Shown: positions 8,044-16,707 of the stretch, piece by piece
Numbering within the stretch: the first letter of the stretch is position 1
How the letters are laid out: each line of letters begins with the position of its first letter
Assembly (NCBI RefSeq): GCF_000372645.1
Contig: NZ_APMP01000005.1
Coordinates: forward strand, 62,001-126,000
Direction of reading: 5' to 3'
Source of the DNA: Caulobacter vibrioides OR37
Lineage (GTDB): Bacteria; Pseudomonadota; Alphaproteobacteria; Caulobacterales; Caulobacteraceae
Length of the DNA: 64,000 nt
Notes under the pieces: model-generated
The model's database searches: none
Told to the model about the DNA's origin: nothing
Seen by the model: the letters and a program-made list of their open reading frames with translations, nothing else
Made by a program: the position numbers and the translations under genes

Positions 8044-9129
8044 ATGTCCGATGGTCTTGAGGGCGTCATCGCCGCCCGCACCGTTCTGTCCGATGTCGAC
8101 GGCGCCAAGGGCCGCCTGGTGATCCGAGGCTACGCCGTCGAGGATCTGTCGGGCCGCACCCGCTATGAGGAGGCGGCGCATCTGCTGTTCGACGGCTTCT
8201 TCGAGGACGCGCCCAGCGACCTCGCGCCGGCCCTGGGCCAGGCGCGCGTCCAAGCCTTCCGCGAAGTCGCCGCACTGGACGAAGGTCTGGCGCGGCGCGA
8301 TCCCGTCGAGGCCATGCGCGCCCTGCTGGCCCGCCTGCTCGATGGCGACGACCTGGCGACCGCCCTGCTGCTGATCGCCGCTCCCGCCGTCTTCACGCCC
8401 GCTGTGTTGCGCATGGCCAAGGGCGAGACGCCCGTCGCGCCGGACCCCGCCCTGTCGCACGCCGCCGACATCCTGCGCATGACGCGCGGCGCGCCGGCGA
8501 CCAATGCCGAGGCCGCCGCGCTCGACGCCTATCTGGTCACGGTCTGCGACCACGGCCTGAACGCCTCGACCTTCGCCGCGCGGGTCGTGGCCTCGACCCG
8601 CGCGGGCCTGACCTCGGCGGTGCTGGCGGGTCTTTCGGCGCTGAAGGGTCCGCTGCACGGCGGCGCGCCCGGGCCGGTGATCGAGATGCTGGACGCGATC
8701 GGCGCGCCCGAAAACGCTCGCCCCTGGCTGGAAAAGGCCCTGGCGCGCGGCGACCGGCTGATGGGTTTCGGCCACCGGATCTATCGCGTGCGCGACCCGC
8801 GCGCCGACGCCTTGAAAGCCGCCGTGCGCCGTCTGGCCGCGGCCTCCGGCGGCCTGCCCGGTCGCCTGGCCTTCGCCGAGGCCGTCGAGCAGGCGGCCCT
8901 GCAAATCCTGCGCGAGCACAAGCCCGACCGGCCCCTGGACACCAATGTCGAGTTCTACACGGCGCTCTTGCTGGAGGCGCTGGGCCTGCCGCCGTCCAGC
9001 TTCACGTGCGTCTTCGCCATGGGCCGGGTCTCGGGCTGGATCGCCCACGCCCGCGAGCAACTGGCCGGCGGTCGCCTGATCCGGCCCCAGTCGGTCTATG
9101 TGGGTCCAGAGGCGCGCGCGGCCGCCTAA
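8044..9129 (+). CDS. Citrate synthase / methylcitrate synthase family protein
   Basis: 361 residues with a full-length single citrate synthase domain, condensing acetyl-CoA (or propionyl-CoA) with oxaloacetate. Catalytic His regions are HGLNASTF / GPLHGGAPG and GFGHRIYRVRDPR. The residue equivalent to the catalytic Asp is Glu here (NVEFYTALLLEALG in place of the usual NVDFY). The start at 8044 follows AAAGGAGACC; an upstream in-frame ATG (7993) would read through the divergent operator. It lacks the ~60-residue N-terminal domain of GltA, so it is unlikely to be the main TCA enzyme. Confidence 0.88.
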   Translation: MSDGLEGVIAARTVLSDVDGAKGRLVIRGYAVEDLSGRTRYEEAAHLLFDGFFEDAPSDLAPALGQARVQAFREVAALDEGLARRDPVEAMRALLARLLDGDDLATALLLIAAPAVFTPAVLRMAKGETPVAPDPALSHAADILRMTRGAPATNAEAAALDAYLVTVCDHGLNASTFAARVVASTRAGLTSAVLAGLSALKGPLHGGAPGPVIEMLDAIGAPENARPWLEKALARGDRLMGFGHRIYRVRDPRADALKAAVRRLAAASGGLPGRLAFAEAVEQAALQILREHKPDRPLDTNVEFYTALLLEALGLPPSSFTCVFAMGRVSGWIAHAREQLAGGRLIRPQSVYVGPEARAAA

Positions 9130-9183
9130 AGGCGAGAGTCGTTCGCGCTGGGGTCGGCGCGGTCGCCTTGCTAGAAGGCGGCC

Positions 9184-10113
9184 ATGTCCGCCTCAGCCGT
9201 CTCGCCCGCGATCCGAACCGCCACGCAGCGGGTGGCGATGTTCTCCGTCGCCACCTCGACCTTGCTGATCATCATCAAGGCGATCGCCTGGCAGGCCAGC
9301 AGCTCTATCGCCCTGCTGGCCTCGCTGTCCGACTCGGTCCTCGACCTGATGGCGTCGCTGATCACGCTGTTCGCGGTGCGCTACGCCGCCGAGCCGCCCG
9401 ACGCCGAGCACCGCTTCGGCCACGGCAAGGCCGAGGCCTTTTCCAGCCTGACCCAGGCCGGCCTGGTCTTCGCCTCCGGCGCGTTGATCGGCCGCGAGGC
9501 GATCGCGGCCTTGCTGCATCCGCGCCCGGTCGATCACGGCCTGGCCGGCGTCGCGGTCATGGCGATCTCGATCGTCCTGACCATGATCCTGATCACGGCC
9601 CAGACCCGGGTGCTGAAGGCCAGCGGCTCGATCGCCATCGCCGGCGACCGCGCCCACTACGCCGCCGACCTGGCCGCCAACGCCGTCGCCCTGCTGGGCG
9701 TCGGGGCGGCGACCTGGCTTGGCGTCAACTGGCTGGACGCCGCCGCCGGTCTGGCCGTGGCGCTGTGGCTGATCTGGGGCGCGATCGGCGTGTTCCGCGA
9801 GGCCTCGCACCAGCTGATGGATCGCGAACTGCCCGAGGAAGAGCGCGCGCGCATCGTGGAGCTGGCCACGGCCGACCCGCGCCTTCTGGGCGTCCACCAG
9901 CTGCGCACGCGCGCCTCGGGCCCGTATGTCCATATGCAGATGCACGCCGACCTCGCCGCCGACATCTCGCTGGCCGAGGCGCACCAGATCATGGTCGCCG
10001 CCGAGAACCGCCTGCTGGAGGCGTTTCCGGCCGCCGACATCCTGATCCACCCAGACCCCCGCGGCCTGGCCGAAAAGCACGGCGGGATGTTCGCCGCGGC
10101 CGACGAGGGTTGA
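9184..10113 (+). CDS. Cation diffusion facilitator family transporter (FieF/YiiP type)
   Basis: Inner-membrane divalent metal/proton antiporter, 309 residues, six predicted TM helices in the first ~200 residues then a cytosolic dimerisation domain. The tetrahedral transport site is complete: D50 and D54 in LSDSVLDLMASL, H158 and D162 in HYAADLAANA, the same spacing as YiiP. The HRFGHGKAEAF motif between TM2 and TM3 is also family-typical. Substrate may be Zn, Fe or Cd; the DD-HD set fits Zn/Cd/Fe rather than Mn. Confidence 0.94.
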   Translation: MSASAVSPAIRTATQRVAMFSVATSTLLIIIKAIAWQASSSIALLASLSDSVLDLMASLITLFAVRYAAEPPDAEHRFGHGKAEAFSSLTQAGLVFASGALIGREAIAALLHPRPVDHGLAGVAVMAISIVLTMILITAQTRVLKASGSIAIAGDRAHYAADLAANAVALLGVGAATWLGVNWLDAAAGLAVALWLIWGAIGVFREASHQLMDRELPEEERARIVELATADPRLLGVHQLRTRASGPYVHMQMHADLAADISLAEAHQIMVAAENRLLEAFPAADILIHPDPRGLAEKHGGMFAAADEG

Positions 10114-10146
10114 GTTTTCGCGTCGTCCGGGGTCATAGACCACTGC

Positions 10147-11595
10147 ATGGACGACACCTTGGCTGACCTTCCCCGCGCCTTCGCCGGAAAGACCGTGCTG
10201 GTCCTCGGCGACGTGATGCTGGACCGCTTCATCTACGGCGCGGTCGATCGCATCTCGCCCGAGGCGCCGGTGCCCGTCATCGCCGTCGAGAAGGAAACCG
10301 CCATGCTGGGCGGGGCCGGCAATGTCGCTCGCAATGTCGCCGCCCTCGGCGCCAAGGCGGTGCTGATCGGCTTGGTGGGCCGGGACGACGCCGGCGCGAC
10401 CCTGCGCGGCATGATCGACGCCGAGCACGGCCTCGAAGCCGAGCTGATCGTCGACCCCAAGCGTCGCACGACCGAGAAGGTCCGCTACATCTCGGGCTCG
10501 CATCAAATGCTGCGCGTCGACCGGGAGGATCGGGGCCCTGGCGACAGCGAGGCCCTGCTCGCCGCGTTCCGAGGCCGCCTGGCGTCCGCCGACGTCGTGG
10601 TGCTGTCCGACTACGCCAAAGGCGTGCTGACCCCGGAGGTGACGCGGGGGGCGATCGACGCCGCCCGCGCCGCCGGCAAGCCGGTGATCGTCGACCCCAA
10701 GAGCCGCGATCTCGCCCGCTACGACGGCGCCACCTTGGTCAAACCCAATCGCAAGGAAGCCGCCGAGGCCACCGGCATCATCGACCCGTCGGACGAGGCC
10801 TCGGAGGAAGCCGGCGCGGCGATCCTGGCCATGGCGCCGGCGCTGGAGGCGGCCCTGATCACTCGGGGCGGCGCGGGCATGACCCTCGCCGCGCGCGGCC
10901 AGGCGCCCATCCACCTGCCCGCCACGGCGATCGAAGTGTTCGACGTCTCCGGCGCCGGCGACACCGTGGCCGCGACCCTGGCGCTCGCGGTGGCGGCCGG
11001 CGCCAGCCTGGCCGACGCCGCGCGCCTGGCCAATCTGGCCGGCGGCCTGGTGGTGGCCAAGCTGGGGACCGACGTCGTCACCGCCGCCGAGCTGACCGCC
11101 CGGGCCGGCGCGGCCGAGGGGCCAGCCGAGGTCAAGATCGCCGACCGCGACCACGCCCGGAGCATCGTCGAGGGCTGGCGCGCGCGCGGACTGAAGGTTG
11201 GCTTCACCAACGGTTGCTTCGACCTGCTGCACCCCGGTCACGTCTCGCTGCTCAGCCAGGCCAAGGCCGCCTGCGATCGGCTGATCGTCGGCCTCAACAC
11301 CGACGCCTCGGTCTCCAAGCTGAAGGGCCCGACCCGGCCGGTGCAGAAGGAGCACGGGCGGGCCACGGTGCTGGCGTCGCTATCGTCGGTGGACCTGGTG
11401 GTGCTGTTCGACGAGGACACGCCCCTGGCGCTGATCGAAACCTTCCGTCCCGACGTGCTGGTCAAGGGCGCCGACTATACGGTCGAGACGGTGGTGGGGT
11501 CGGACGTGGTGCTGGGCTACGGCGGCAAGGTGCTGCTGGCCGAACTGAAGCCCGGTCAAAGCACCACCAACCTGATCGCGCGAATGAACAGCTGA
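10147..11595 (+). CDS. hldE: Bifunctional heptose 7-phosphate kinase / heptose 1-phosphate adenylyltransferase
   Basis: Makes ADP-heptose for the LPS inner core: phosphorylates heptose 7-P at C1, then adenylylates heptose 1-P. 482 residues. The N-terminal PfkB-type kinase (about 1-325) shows GDVMLDRF, GGAGNVARNVAALG and GAGDTVAATL; the C-terminal cytidylyltransferase-like domain (about 345-482) shows FTNGCFDLLHPGHVSLL (HxGH) and the late segment LKPGQSTTNLIARM. Both domains look intact. The intermediate phosphatase (gmhB) is at 37911 in this window; gmhA and hldD are not seen here. Confidence 0.97.
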   Translation: MDDTLADLPRAFAGKTVLVLGDVMLDRFIYGAVDRISPEAPVPVIAVEKETAMLGGAGNVARNVAALGAKAVLIGLVGRDDAGATLRGMIDAEHGLEAELIVDPKRRTTEKVRYISGSHQMLRVDREDRGPGDSEALLAAFRGRLASADVVVLSDYAKGVLTPEVTRGAIDAARAAGKPVIVDPKSRDLARYDGATLVKPNRKEAAEATGIIDPSDEASEEAGAAILAMAPALEAALITRGGAGMTLAARGQAPIHLPATAIEVFDVSGAGDTVAATLALAVAAGASLADAARLANLAGGLVVAKLGTDVVTAAELTARAGAAEGPAEVKIADRDHARSIVEGWRARGLKVGFTNGCFDLLHPGHVSLLSQAKAACDRLIVGLNTDASVSKLKGPTRPVQKEHGRATVLASLSSVDLVVLFDEDTPLALIETFRPDVLVKGADYTVETVVGSDVVLGYGGKVLLAELKPGQSTTNLIARMNS

Positions 11596-11639
11596 GACGA
11601 GCGAACCCGGCGGGACAACGCGTGAAAACGCCGCGCAAA

Positions 11640-11657
11640 AGCCTGGTTTTCCAGGCT
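11640..11657. other. Perfect short hairpin in hldE-GST gap
   Basis: AGCCTGG-TTTT-CCAGGCT, a 7-bp stem with a 4-nt loop, lies 45 nt after the hldE stop. No T-run follows on the plus strand (only TTT on the minus), so it is a weak candidate for an attenuator or mRNA 3' stabiliser rather than a proven terminator. Confidence 0.35.
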
Positions 11658-11731
11658 AAACCCCTTCCAGAAATCTCTTGTTAAGCAAAGCGGCGCATCG
11701 CTCTTTCGATGCAGCCTGAGCGCACCTGGGC

Positions 11732-12418
11732 ATGAGCGTCGAACGCACCCTTCACCACTTCCCGCTGGATCCCGCCTCGCGACAGGTGCGCTTGGCGCTG
11801 GGCGAGAAGCGGCTGGCGTTCGCGGAAGCGCCCGTCCGTTACTGGGAGGCGCCGCCCGAGTTCGCGGCCCTGAACCCGTCCGGCCTGCCGCCGGTGCTGG
11901 TCGAGACCCGCAACCAGCGCACCGTGACCGCCTGCGAGACCCGCGCCATCCTCGAGCACATCGAGGAGACCGAGCCGGAGCCGCCGCTGCTGGGCCGCGA
12001 TCCGGCCGAGCGCGCCGAGGCTCGCCGGCTGCTTCAATGGTTCGACCGCAAGTTCGACAACGAGGTGAACGGCTTCCTCCTGCACGAAAAAATGGAGAAG
12101 CGGCTGCTGCGGCTGGGCGCGCCAGACCTGGCGGCGCTGCGCCAAGGCCGCGAAGCCCTGCGGATGCACCTCTCCTATATCGAGAGCCTGCTCCAGACCC
12201 GCGACTGGCTGGCGGGCCGCCGGATGAGCCTGGCCGACTTCGCCGCCGCCGCCCACCTGTCGGTCATCGACTATTTCGGCGACGTGCCGTGGAAGGACTT
12301 CCAGACGGCCAAGACCTGGTACATGAAGCTGAAGTCGAGACCGGCCTTCCGTCCCATCCTGGCCGACCGCTGGCCCGGCCTCGCGCCGGCCGCGCATTAT
12401 GACGACCTCGACTTCTGA
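11732..12418 (+). CDS. Glutathione S-transferase family protein
   Basis: 228 residues: an N-terminal thioredoxin-like domain (about 1-85: LHHFPLDPASRQVRLALGEK, NPSGLPPVLVE, then ACETRAILEHIEE) and an all-helical C-terminal domain with RRMSLADFAAAAHLSVIDYF. This is the standard cytosolic GST layout; the reaction is unassigned. Its last 20 bases overlap the start of queG (ATG 12399), so the two are co-transcribed. Confidence 0.9.
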   Translation: MSVERTLHHFPLDPASRQVRLALGEKRLAFAEAPVRYWEAPPEFAALNPSGLPPVLVETRNQRTVTACETRAILEHIEETEPEPPLLGRDPAERAEARRLLQWFDRKFDNEVNGFLLHEKMEKRLLRLGAPDLAALRQGREALRMHLSYIESLLQTRDWLAGRRMSLADFAAAAHLSVIDYFGDVPWKDFQTAKTWYMKLKSRPAFRPILADRWPGLAPAAHYDDLDF

Positions 12419-13517
12419 GCGTTCCCAAGCCGCGATCAAGGACGAGATCCGCGCCGAGGCCCTGGCGTTAGGGTTTTCGGCCTGCGGCTTCGCCGACGCG
12501 GCGGCGGCCTGGCCGAACGGCGAATGGCTGCGGGAATTCGTCGAGGCCGACCGTCACGGCGCCATGGGCTGGATGGAGGAGACGCTGGAGCGGCGCGCTC
12601 ATCCGACCGCCATGTGGACCGAAGCGAAGTCAGCCGTGGTGCTGGGCGTCAATTATGGGCCCGACATCGACCCGCTGGAGCAGCTTGTCCGCGCTGACCG
12701 CGCGGCCATCTCGGTCTACGCGCAAGGCGACGACTATCACGACGTGATCAAAAAGCGCCTGAAGGTTCTGGCCGGCTGGATGCACCGCCGCTTCGGCCAG
12801 GAGGTAAAGGTGTTCGTCGACACCGCGCCGCTGATGGAAAAGCCGCTGGCCCAGCGGGCGGGGCTTGGCTGGCAGGGCAAGCACACCAACCTCGTCTCGC
12901 GCCCGTTCGGCTCGTGGCTGTTCCTGGGCAGCGTCCTGACCACCCTGGACTTGCCCCCCGACCCGGCCGAGGTCGACCACTGCGGCCGATGCAACGCCTG
13001 CCTCGACATCTGCCCGACCCAGGCCTTCCCCGCCCCCCGCCAGCTGGATGCGCGGCGGTGCATCTCGTACCTGACCATCGAGCTTTCGGGTCCGATCCCG
13101 GCCGAGTTCCGGTCCGCCCTCGGCAACCGGATCTATGGTTGCGACGACTGCCTGGCGGTGTGCCCGTGGAACAAGTTCGCCTCGCTGTCGAGCGAGGCCA
13201 AGCTGCGGGCGCGTTCGGCGCTAAGGCAGCCCGCGCTGGCCGAATTGGCCGGGCTGGACGACGCCGCGTTCCGGGCGCTGTTCTCGAAAAACCCCATCAA
13301 GCGCATCGGGCGCGATCGCTTCGTGCGCAACGTGCTTTACGCCATCGGCAACAGCGGCGAGGCGGCGCTGATGGCCGTGGTCGAGCCGCTCCTCAGCGAC
13401 CCGGCGCCAGTGGTGCGCGGCGCGGCGGTGTGGGCCGCGCGACGGCTGATTGGCGACCGGGCGCTATCGCTGAAGGGCGCCGAGGACCACCCCGAGGTTC
13501 TGGCGGAGTGGAACTAG
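12399..13517 (+). CDS. queG: Epoxyqueuosine reductase QueG
   Basis: Last step of queuosine synthesis: reduces epoxyqueuosine at position 34 of tRNA, using cobalamin and two [4Fe-4S] clusters. 372 residues. Cluster motifs: CGRCNACLDICPTQAF and CDDCLAVCPWNKFA. The QueG-specific segment CISYLTIELSGPIP lies between them and a HEAT-like C-terminus (VRGAAVWAARRLIG) follows. The start overlaps the GST gene upstream, suggesting translational coupling. Confidence 0.97.
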   Translation: MTTSTSERSQAAIKDEIRAEALALGFSACGFADAAAAWPNGEWLREFVEADRHGAMGWMEETLERRAHPTAMWTEAKSAVVLGVNYGPDIDPLEQLVRADRAAISVYAQGDDYHDVIKKRLKVLAGWMHRRFGQEVKVFVDTAPLMEKPLAQRAGLGWQGKHTNLVSRPFGSWLFLGSVLTTLDLPPDPAEVDHCGRCNACLDICPTQAFPAPRQLDARRCISYLTIELSGPIPAEFRSALGNRIYGCDDCLAVCPWNKFASLSSEAKLRARSALRQPALAELAGLDDAAFRALFSKNPIKRIGRDRFVRNVLYAIGNSGEAALMAVVEPLLSDPAPVVRGAAVWAARRLIGDRALSLKGAEDHPEVLAEWN

Positions 13518-13798
13518 GCTTTCTTGGAGGGAAGGAACCGCCGGACGCCAAGCCAAAGGCCAGCGCCCGCCGCCGAGATGCCAGCATTCACGACCAGACA
13601 AACGCCGAGAAGAAAGACGAGGACGCCGATCGCTTGGACGGGACTGCTAGCAGGCGCGCCGTTCATCTTGAAGATGCCCGGCGCAAGGACCGCCCCGATC
13701 AAGCCAAACAAGGTCATCACCACCTGAAAAGTGGCCGCAACGGTAAACGTCACGCCGAACAAAGCGCCGAACGAGGCGGTTCTCAGATACTGCATCAT
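13514..13798 (-). CDS. Hypothetical small membrane protein
   Basis: 94 residues, no family recognised. Two strongly hydrophobic segments (about residues 8-41 and 57-82: FTVAATFQVVMTLFGLIG and IGVLVFLLGVCLVVNAG) separated by a short polar loop, and a basic C-terminus (RRFLPSKKA) that is probably cytoplasmic. Codon use is somewhat less GC-biased than in queG. The stop overlaps that of queG by 3-4 bases, tail to tail. Confidence 0.65.
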   Translation of the reverse strand: MMQYLRTASFGALFGVTFTVAATFQVVMTLFGLIGAVLAPGIFKMNGAPASSPVQAIGVLVFLLGVCLVVNAGISAAGAGLWLGVRRFLPSKKA

Positions 13799-13875
13799 AA
13801 TACCCCACTCCGGCCCGCAGATTGGGGGCGCCGCCTTGGGCTGTCCAGGGGCGTCAAGACGACTAAAAGGCGAAT

Positions 13876-14748
13876 TTAAGCCTTCAGCAGGTCCTCGACC
13901 GCCGCCCGCGCCGCCGCGCCCAGCTCAGGGTGCTGCAACGCCATGGCGACGTTCGCGCGCAGAAGGCCGATCTTGTCGCCGCAGTCATAGGTGACGCCCT
14001 CGTACTCCAGGGCATGGAAGTCCTGATTCTTCAGCAGCTTCAGCATCGAATCAGTCAGCTGGATCTCGTTGCCCGCGCCCTTCTCCTGGCGGGCCAGCAG
14101 GTCGAAGATCTCGGGCTGCAGGATGTAGCGGCCGCTGATGAAGAGGTTCGAGGGCTCCGTCCCCTTCGGCGGCTTCTCGACCATGCCGGTCATGCGGTTC
14201 AGGCGACCGTCCTGGCCGTCCAGAGCGACGATGCCGTACTGGTGGGCCTGGCCTTCCGGGCAGGGCTCGACCACGACGATATTGCCGCCGACCTGGTCAT
14301 AGGCCTCGATCGCCTGGGCCAGGGCGGGCTTTTGGGCGTGCATGACCATGTCGGGCAGCATCACGGCGAACGGCTCGTCGCCGACGATATCGCGGGCGCA
14401 CCAGACGGCGTGACCCAGGCCCAGCGGCGCCATCTGGCGCACGAAGCTCATCTCGCCGGCCTTGGGCAGCTCGGCCCGCAGCTGCTCGAGGATCGCGGTC
14501 TTGCCCTTGGCCTCCAGCTGGGCTTCCAGCTCGATGTGATGATCGAAGTAGTCTTCGATCGCGCCCTTGCCGCGCCCGGTGACGAAGACGAAGTGCTCGA
14601 TGCCGGCCGCGCGGCCTTCCTCGATCACGTAAGAGAGAATCGGCCGGTCGACGACGTTCAGCAGTTCTTTCGGCGTCGTCTTGGTGCCGGGCAATACACG
14701 CGTGCCCAGGCCGGCGACGGGAAGGACGGCTTTACGAACGGGTTTCAT
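13876..14748 (-). CDS. galU: UTP--glucose-1-phosphate uridylyltransferase
   Basis: Makes UDP-glucose for polysaccharide and glycolipid synthesis. 290 residues; nucleotidyltransferase signature GLGTRVLPGTKTTPKELL at the N-terminus, MLPDMVM as the metal/sugar-nucleotide loop, then VEKPPKGTEPSNLFISGRY and AVEDLLKA at the C-terminus. The start at 14748 (MKPVRKAVLPVAG) matches the family. The gene is monocistronic. Confidence 0.97.
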   Translation of the reverse strand: MKPVRKAVLPVAGLGTRVLPGTKTTPKELLNVVDRPILSYVIEEGRAAGIEHFVFVTGRGKGAIEDYFDHHIELEAQLEAKGKTAILEQLRAELPKAGEMSFVRQMAPLGLGHAVWCARDIVGDEPFAVMLPDMVMHAQKPALAQAIEAYDQVGGNIVVVEPCPEGQAHQYGIVALDGQDGRLNRMTGMVEKPPKGTEPSNLFISGRYILQPEIFDLLARQEKGAGNEIQLTDSMLKLLKNQDFHALEYEGVTYDCGDKIGLLRANVAMALQHPELGAAARAAVEDLLKA

Positions 14749-14913
14749 GAGCGGCTCGTCTTTGAGGTCTGGACGCCGTTTCTAGGGGCTGGCGCGGGCG
14801 AAAGCCACCACCGTTCCATGAAAAGCGCGCGCGGTCCGTTAGGGCGGGTTTCGGGAGGTGGACTCCCGCGCGGTCCGTGCTAGCTGGACGGCCTGCTTTC
14901 GTTGAGGTCTTCA

Positions 14914-15411
14914 ATGCACCGTCGCGCCCTGTTCCTGACCCTCGCCGCCATCGGCCTGACCCTGGCCGCCTGCGGTCCCGGCAAGAAGGCCCAGGAAAAC
15001 CAGGCCGCCGCCGACGCCTTCATGGCCAAGAACGCCAAGGAGCCCGGCGTCGTTACCCTGCCCCAGGGCCTGCAGTACAAGGTCGTGCGCGAAGGCCCTC
15101 CGGGCGGCCAGCACCCGACCCCCGCCGACGAGGTCAAGGTTCATTACGAGGGCAAGCTGCTGGACGGCACGGTGTTCGATTCGAGCTATGAGCGCGGCGT
15201 GCCCGCCGTGTTCCCGCTGGACGGGCTGGTGCCGGCCTGGGTCATCGCCCTGCAGCGGATGAAGGCCGGCGACGAATGGATTCTCTACGTCCCGCCGGCC
15301 TTGGGCTACGGCGCCGAGGACAAGGGCCCGATCCCGGCCAACAGCGTGATGATCTTCAAGATCGAGCTGCTGGGCGTGAACCGCATCGGGCCAGGCAAGC
15401 CGAAGGAATAG
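14914..15411 (+). CDS. FKBP-type peptidyl-prolyl isomerase, lipoprotein
   Basis: 165 residues. Signal peptide with lipobox LTLAAC (Cys near residue 23), so the protein is probably lipid-anchored in the periplasm. The FKBP domain occupies the C-terminal ~110 residues: GLQYKVVREG, VKVHYEGKLLDGTVFDSS, WILYVPPALGYG and FKIELLGV. The start at 14914 is preceded by TTGAGGT. Likely assists folding of envelope proteins. Confidence 0.92.
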   Translation: MHRRALFLTLAAIGLTLAACGPGKKAQENQAAADAFMAKNAKEPGVVTLPQGLQYKVVREGPPGGQHPTPADEVKVHYEGKLLDGTVFDSSYERGVPAVFPLDGLVPAWVIALQRMKAGDEWILYVPPALGYGAEDKGPIPANSVMIFKIELLGVNRIGPGKPKE

Positions 15412-15426
15412 GGTCTCCAGTCCGCC

Positions 15427-16629
15427 TCAGACCACCCGAGGCGGATAGCCCTTCTCGCGCAGCGCCTCCATCACCTCCTGGGTGTGTTGCGCGTCGCGGG
15501 TCTCGATCGTGATGTCGAACTCCGCGCCCTTGGCCGGAACGTCGAGGGCCAGGCGGTTGTGGTTCACCTCGATGATATTGGCGCCCATGGTTCCGATGAC
15601 GGAGGCCACGGTCGACAGCAGGCCCGGACGGTCGTCGCCGATGATCCGCAGGGACACCAGGCGCTGGGCGCGGACCAGTTCGCGGGTCAGGACCGAGGCC
15701 AGGAGACGGGTGTCGATATTGCCGCCGCACAGGATCAGGCCGCATTTCTTGCCCCGGAAGCGTTCCGGGTAGGCCAGCAGCGCCGCCAGCGAAGCCGCGC
15801 CGGCCCCTTCGGCGATGGTCTTCTCGACGTTGCAGTACAGCGAGACGGCCTGCTCCAGGTGCGGCTCTTCCAGAAGCAGCACGTCGTCGATCAGCGGCCG
15901 CACCACGCCATAGGTCAGGTCGCCGACCTGCTTGACCGCGACCCCTTCGGCGATGGTCTGGCCGCCGCAATGGGCCGCGACGCCGCGCATTCGGGCGGTG
16001 AAGGACGGATACATGGCCGGCTCGCAGCCGACGATGTGGATCTCGGGCTTCAGCGCCTTGGCCGCGGTGGCCACGCCGCTGATCAGGCCGCCGCCGCCGA
16101 TCGGCACCGGCAGGACTTCGAGGTCCGGCGCGTCTTCCAGCATCTCCAAGGCGATCGTGCCCTGGCCCGCCATGATGTCGTAGTCGTCGAACGGGTGGAC
16201 GAAGGTCAGGCCCTGCTCGTCGCGCAGCTTGCGGGCGTGAGCGTTGGCGTCGTCATAGGTCTCGCCCTCGATGACGACGGTCGCGCCGAAGTCGCGGGTG
16301 TGCTGCACCTTCACGAAAGGCGTGGTCTTGGGCATGACGATGGTGACGGGCACGCCCAGGCGCGCGCCGTGATAGGCCAGCCCCTGAGCGTGGTTGCCGG
16401 CGCTGGCGGCGATGACGCCCTTGGCCTTCTCGGCGTCCGACAACAGCATGAGTTTGTTCAGCGCGCCGCGCTCCTTGTAGGCGGCGGTGAACTGCAGGTT
16501 CTCGAACTTCACCCACACCTCGGCGCCGGTGATCTTCGACAGCGTCTTGGAGTGGCGGCAGGGCGTGCGCTCGATCTGACCCTTCAGGCGGCCGGCGGCG
16601 GCTTGGATGGCGGCGAGGTCGAGGGTCAT
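15427..16629 (-). CDS. ilvA: Threonine ammonia-lyase (threonine dehydratase)
   Basis: PLP enzyme converting threonine to 2-oxobutanoate, the first step to isoleucine. 400 residues. The PLP Lys is in AAYKERGALNK, the phosphate loop in SAGNHAQG and the Gly-rich loop in PIGGGGLISGVA. A single ACT-like regulatory domain fills the last ~75 residues (VSLRIIGDDRPGLLSTVASV). The single ACT makes it the shorter form; allosteric feedback by isoleucine is uncertain. The start at 16629 (MTLDLAAIQAAAG) fits the family. Confidence 0.94.
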   Translation of the reverse strand: MTLDLAAIQAAAGRLKGQIERTPCRHSKTLSKITGAEVWVKFENLQFTAAYKERGALNKLMLLSDAEKAKGVIAASAGNHAQGLAYHGARLGVPVTIVMPKTTPFVKVQHTRDFGATVVIEGETYDDANAHARKLRDEQGLTFVHPFDDYDIMAGQGTIALEMLEDAPDLEVLPVPIGGGGLISGVATAAKALKPEIHIVGCEPAMYPSFTARMRGVAAHCGGQTIAEGVAVKQVGDLTYGVVRPLIDDVLLLEEPHLEQAVSLYCNVEKTIAEGAGAASLAALLAYPERFRGKKCGLILCGGNIDTRLLASVLTRELVRAQRLVSLRIIGDDRPGLLSTVASVIGTMGANIIEVNHNRLALDVPAKGAEFDITIETRDAQHTQEVMEALREKGYPPRVV

Positions 16630-16707
16630 GGGATCAGCACTCAGTCGCGGCGAGGAACGGGCCGTGGTCGGGCGTCTAGCACGGCCAAGCCCTCCGGGCA
16701 CACCCCT

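Noticed and set aside
14828-14878. 12-bp direct repeat CGCGCGGTCCGT between galU and the FKBP gene
   Set aside because: Made of common GC-rich words, not symmetric, and only two copies 39 bp apart; too weak to call a site.
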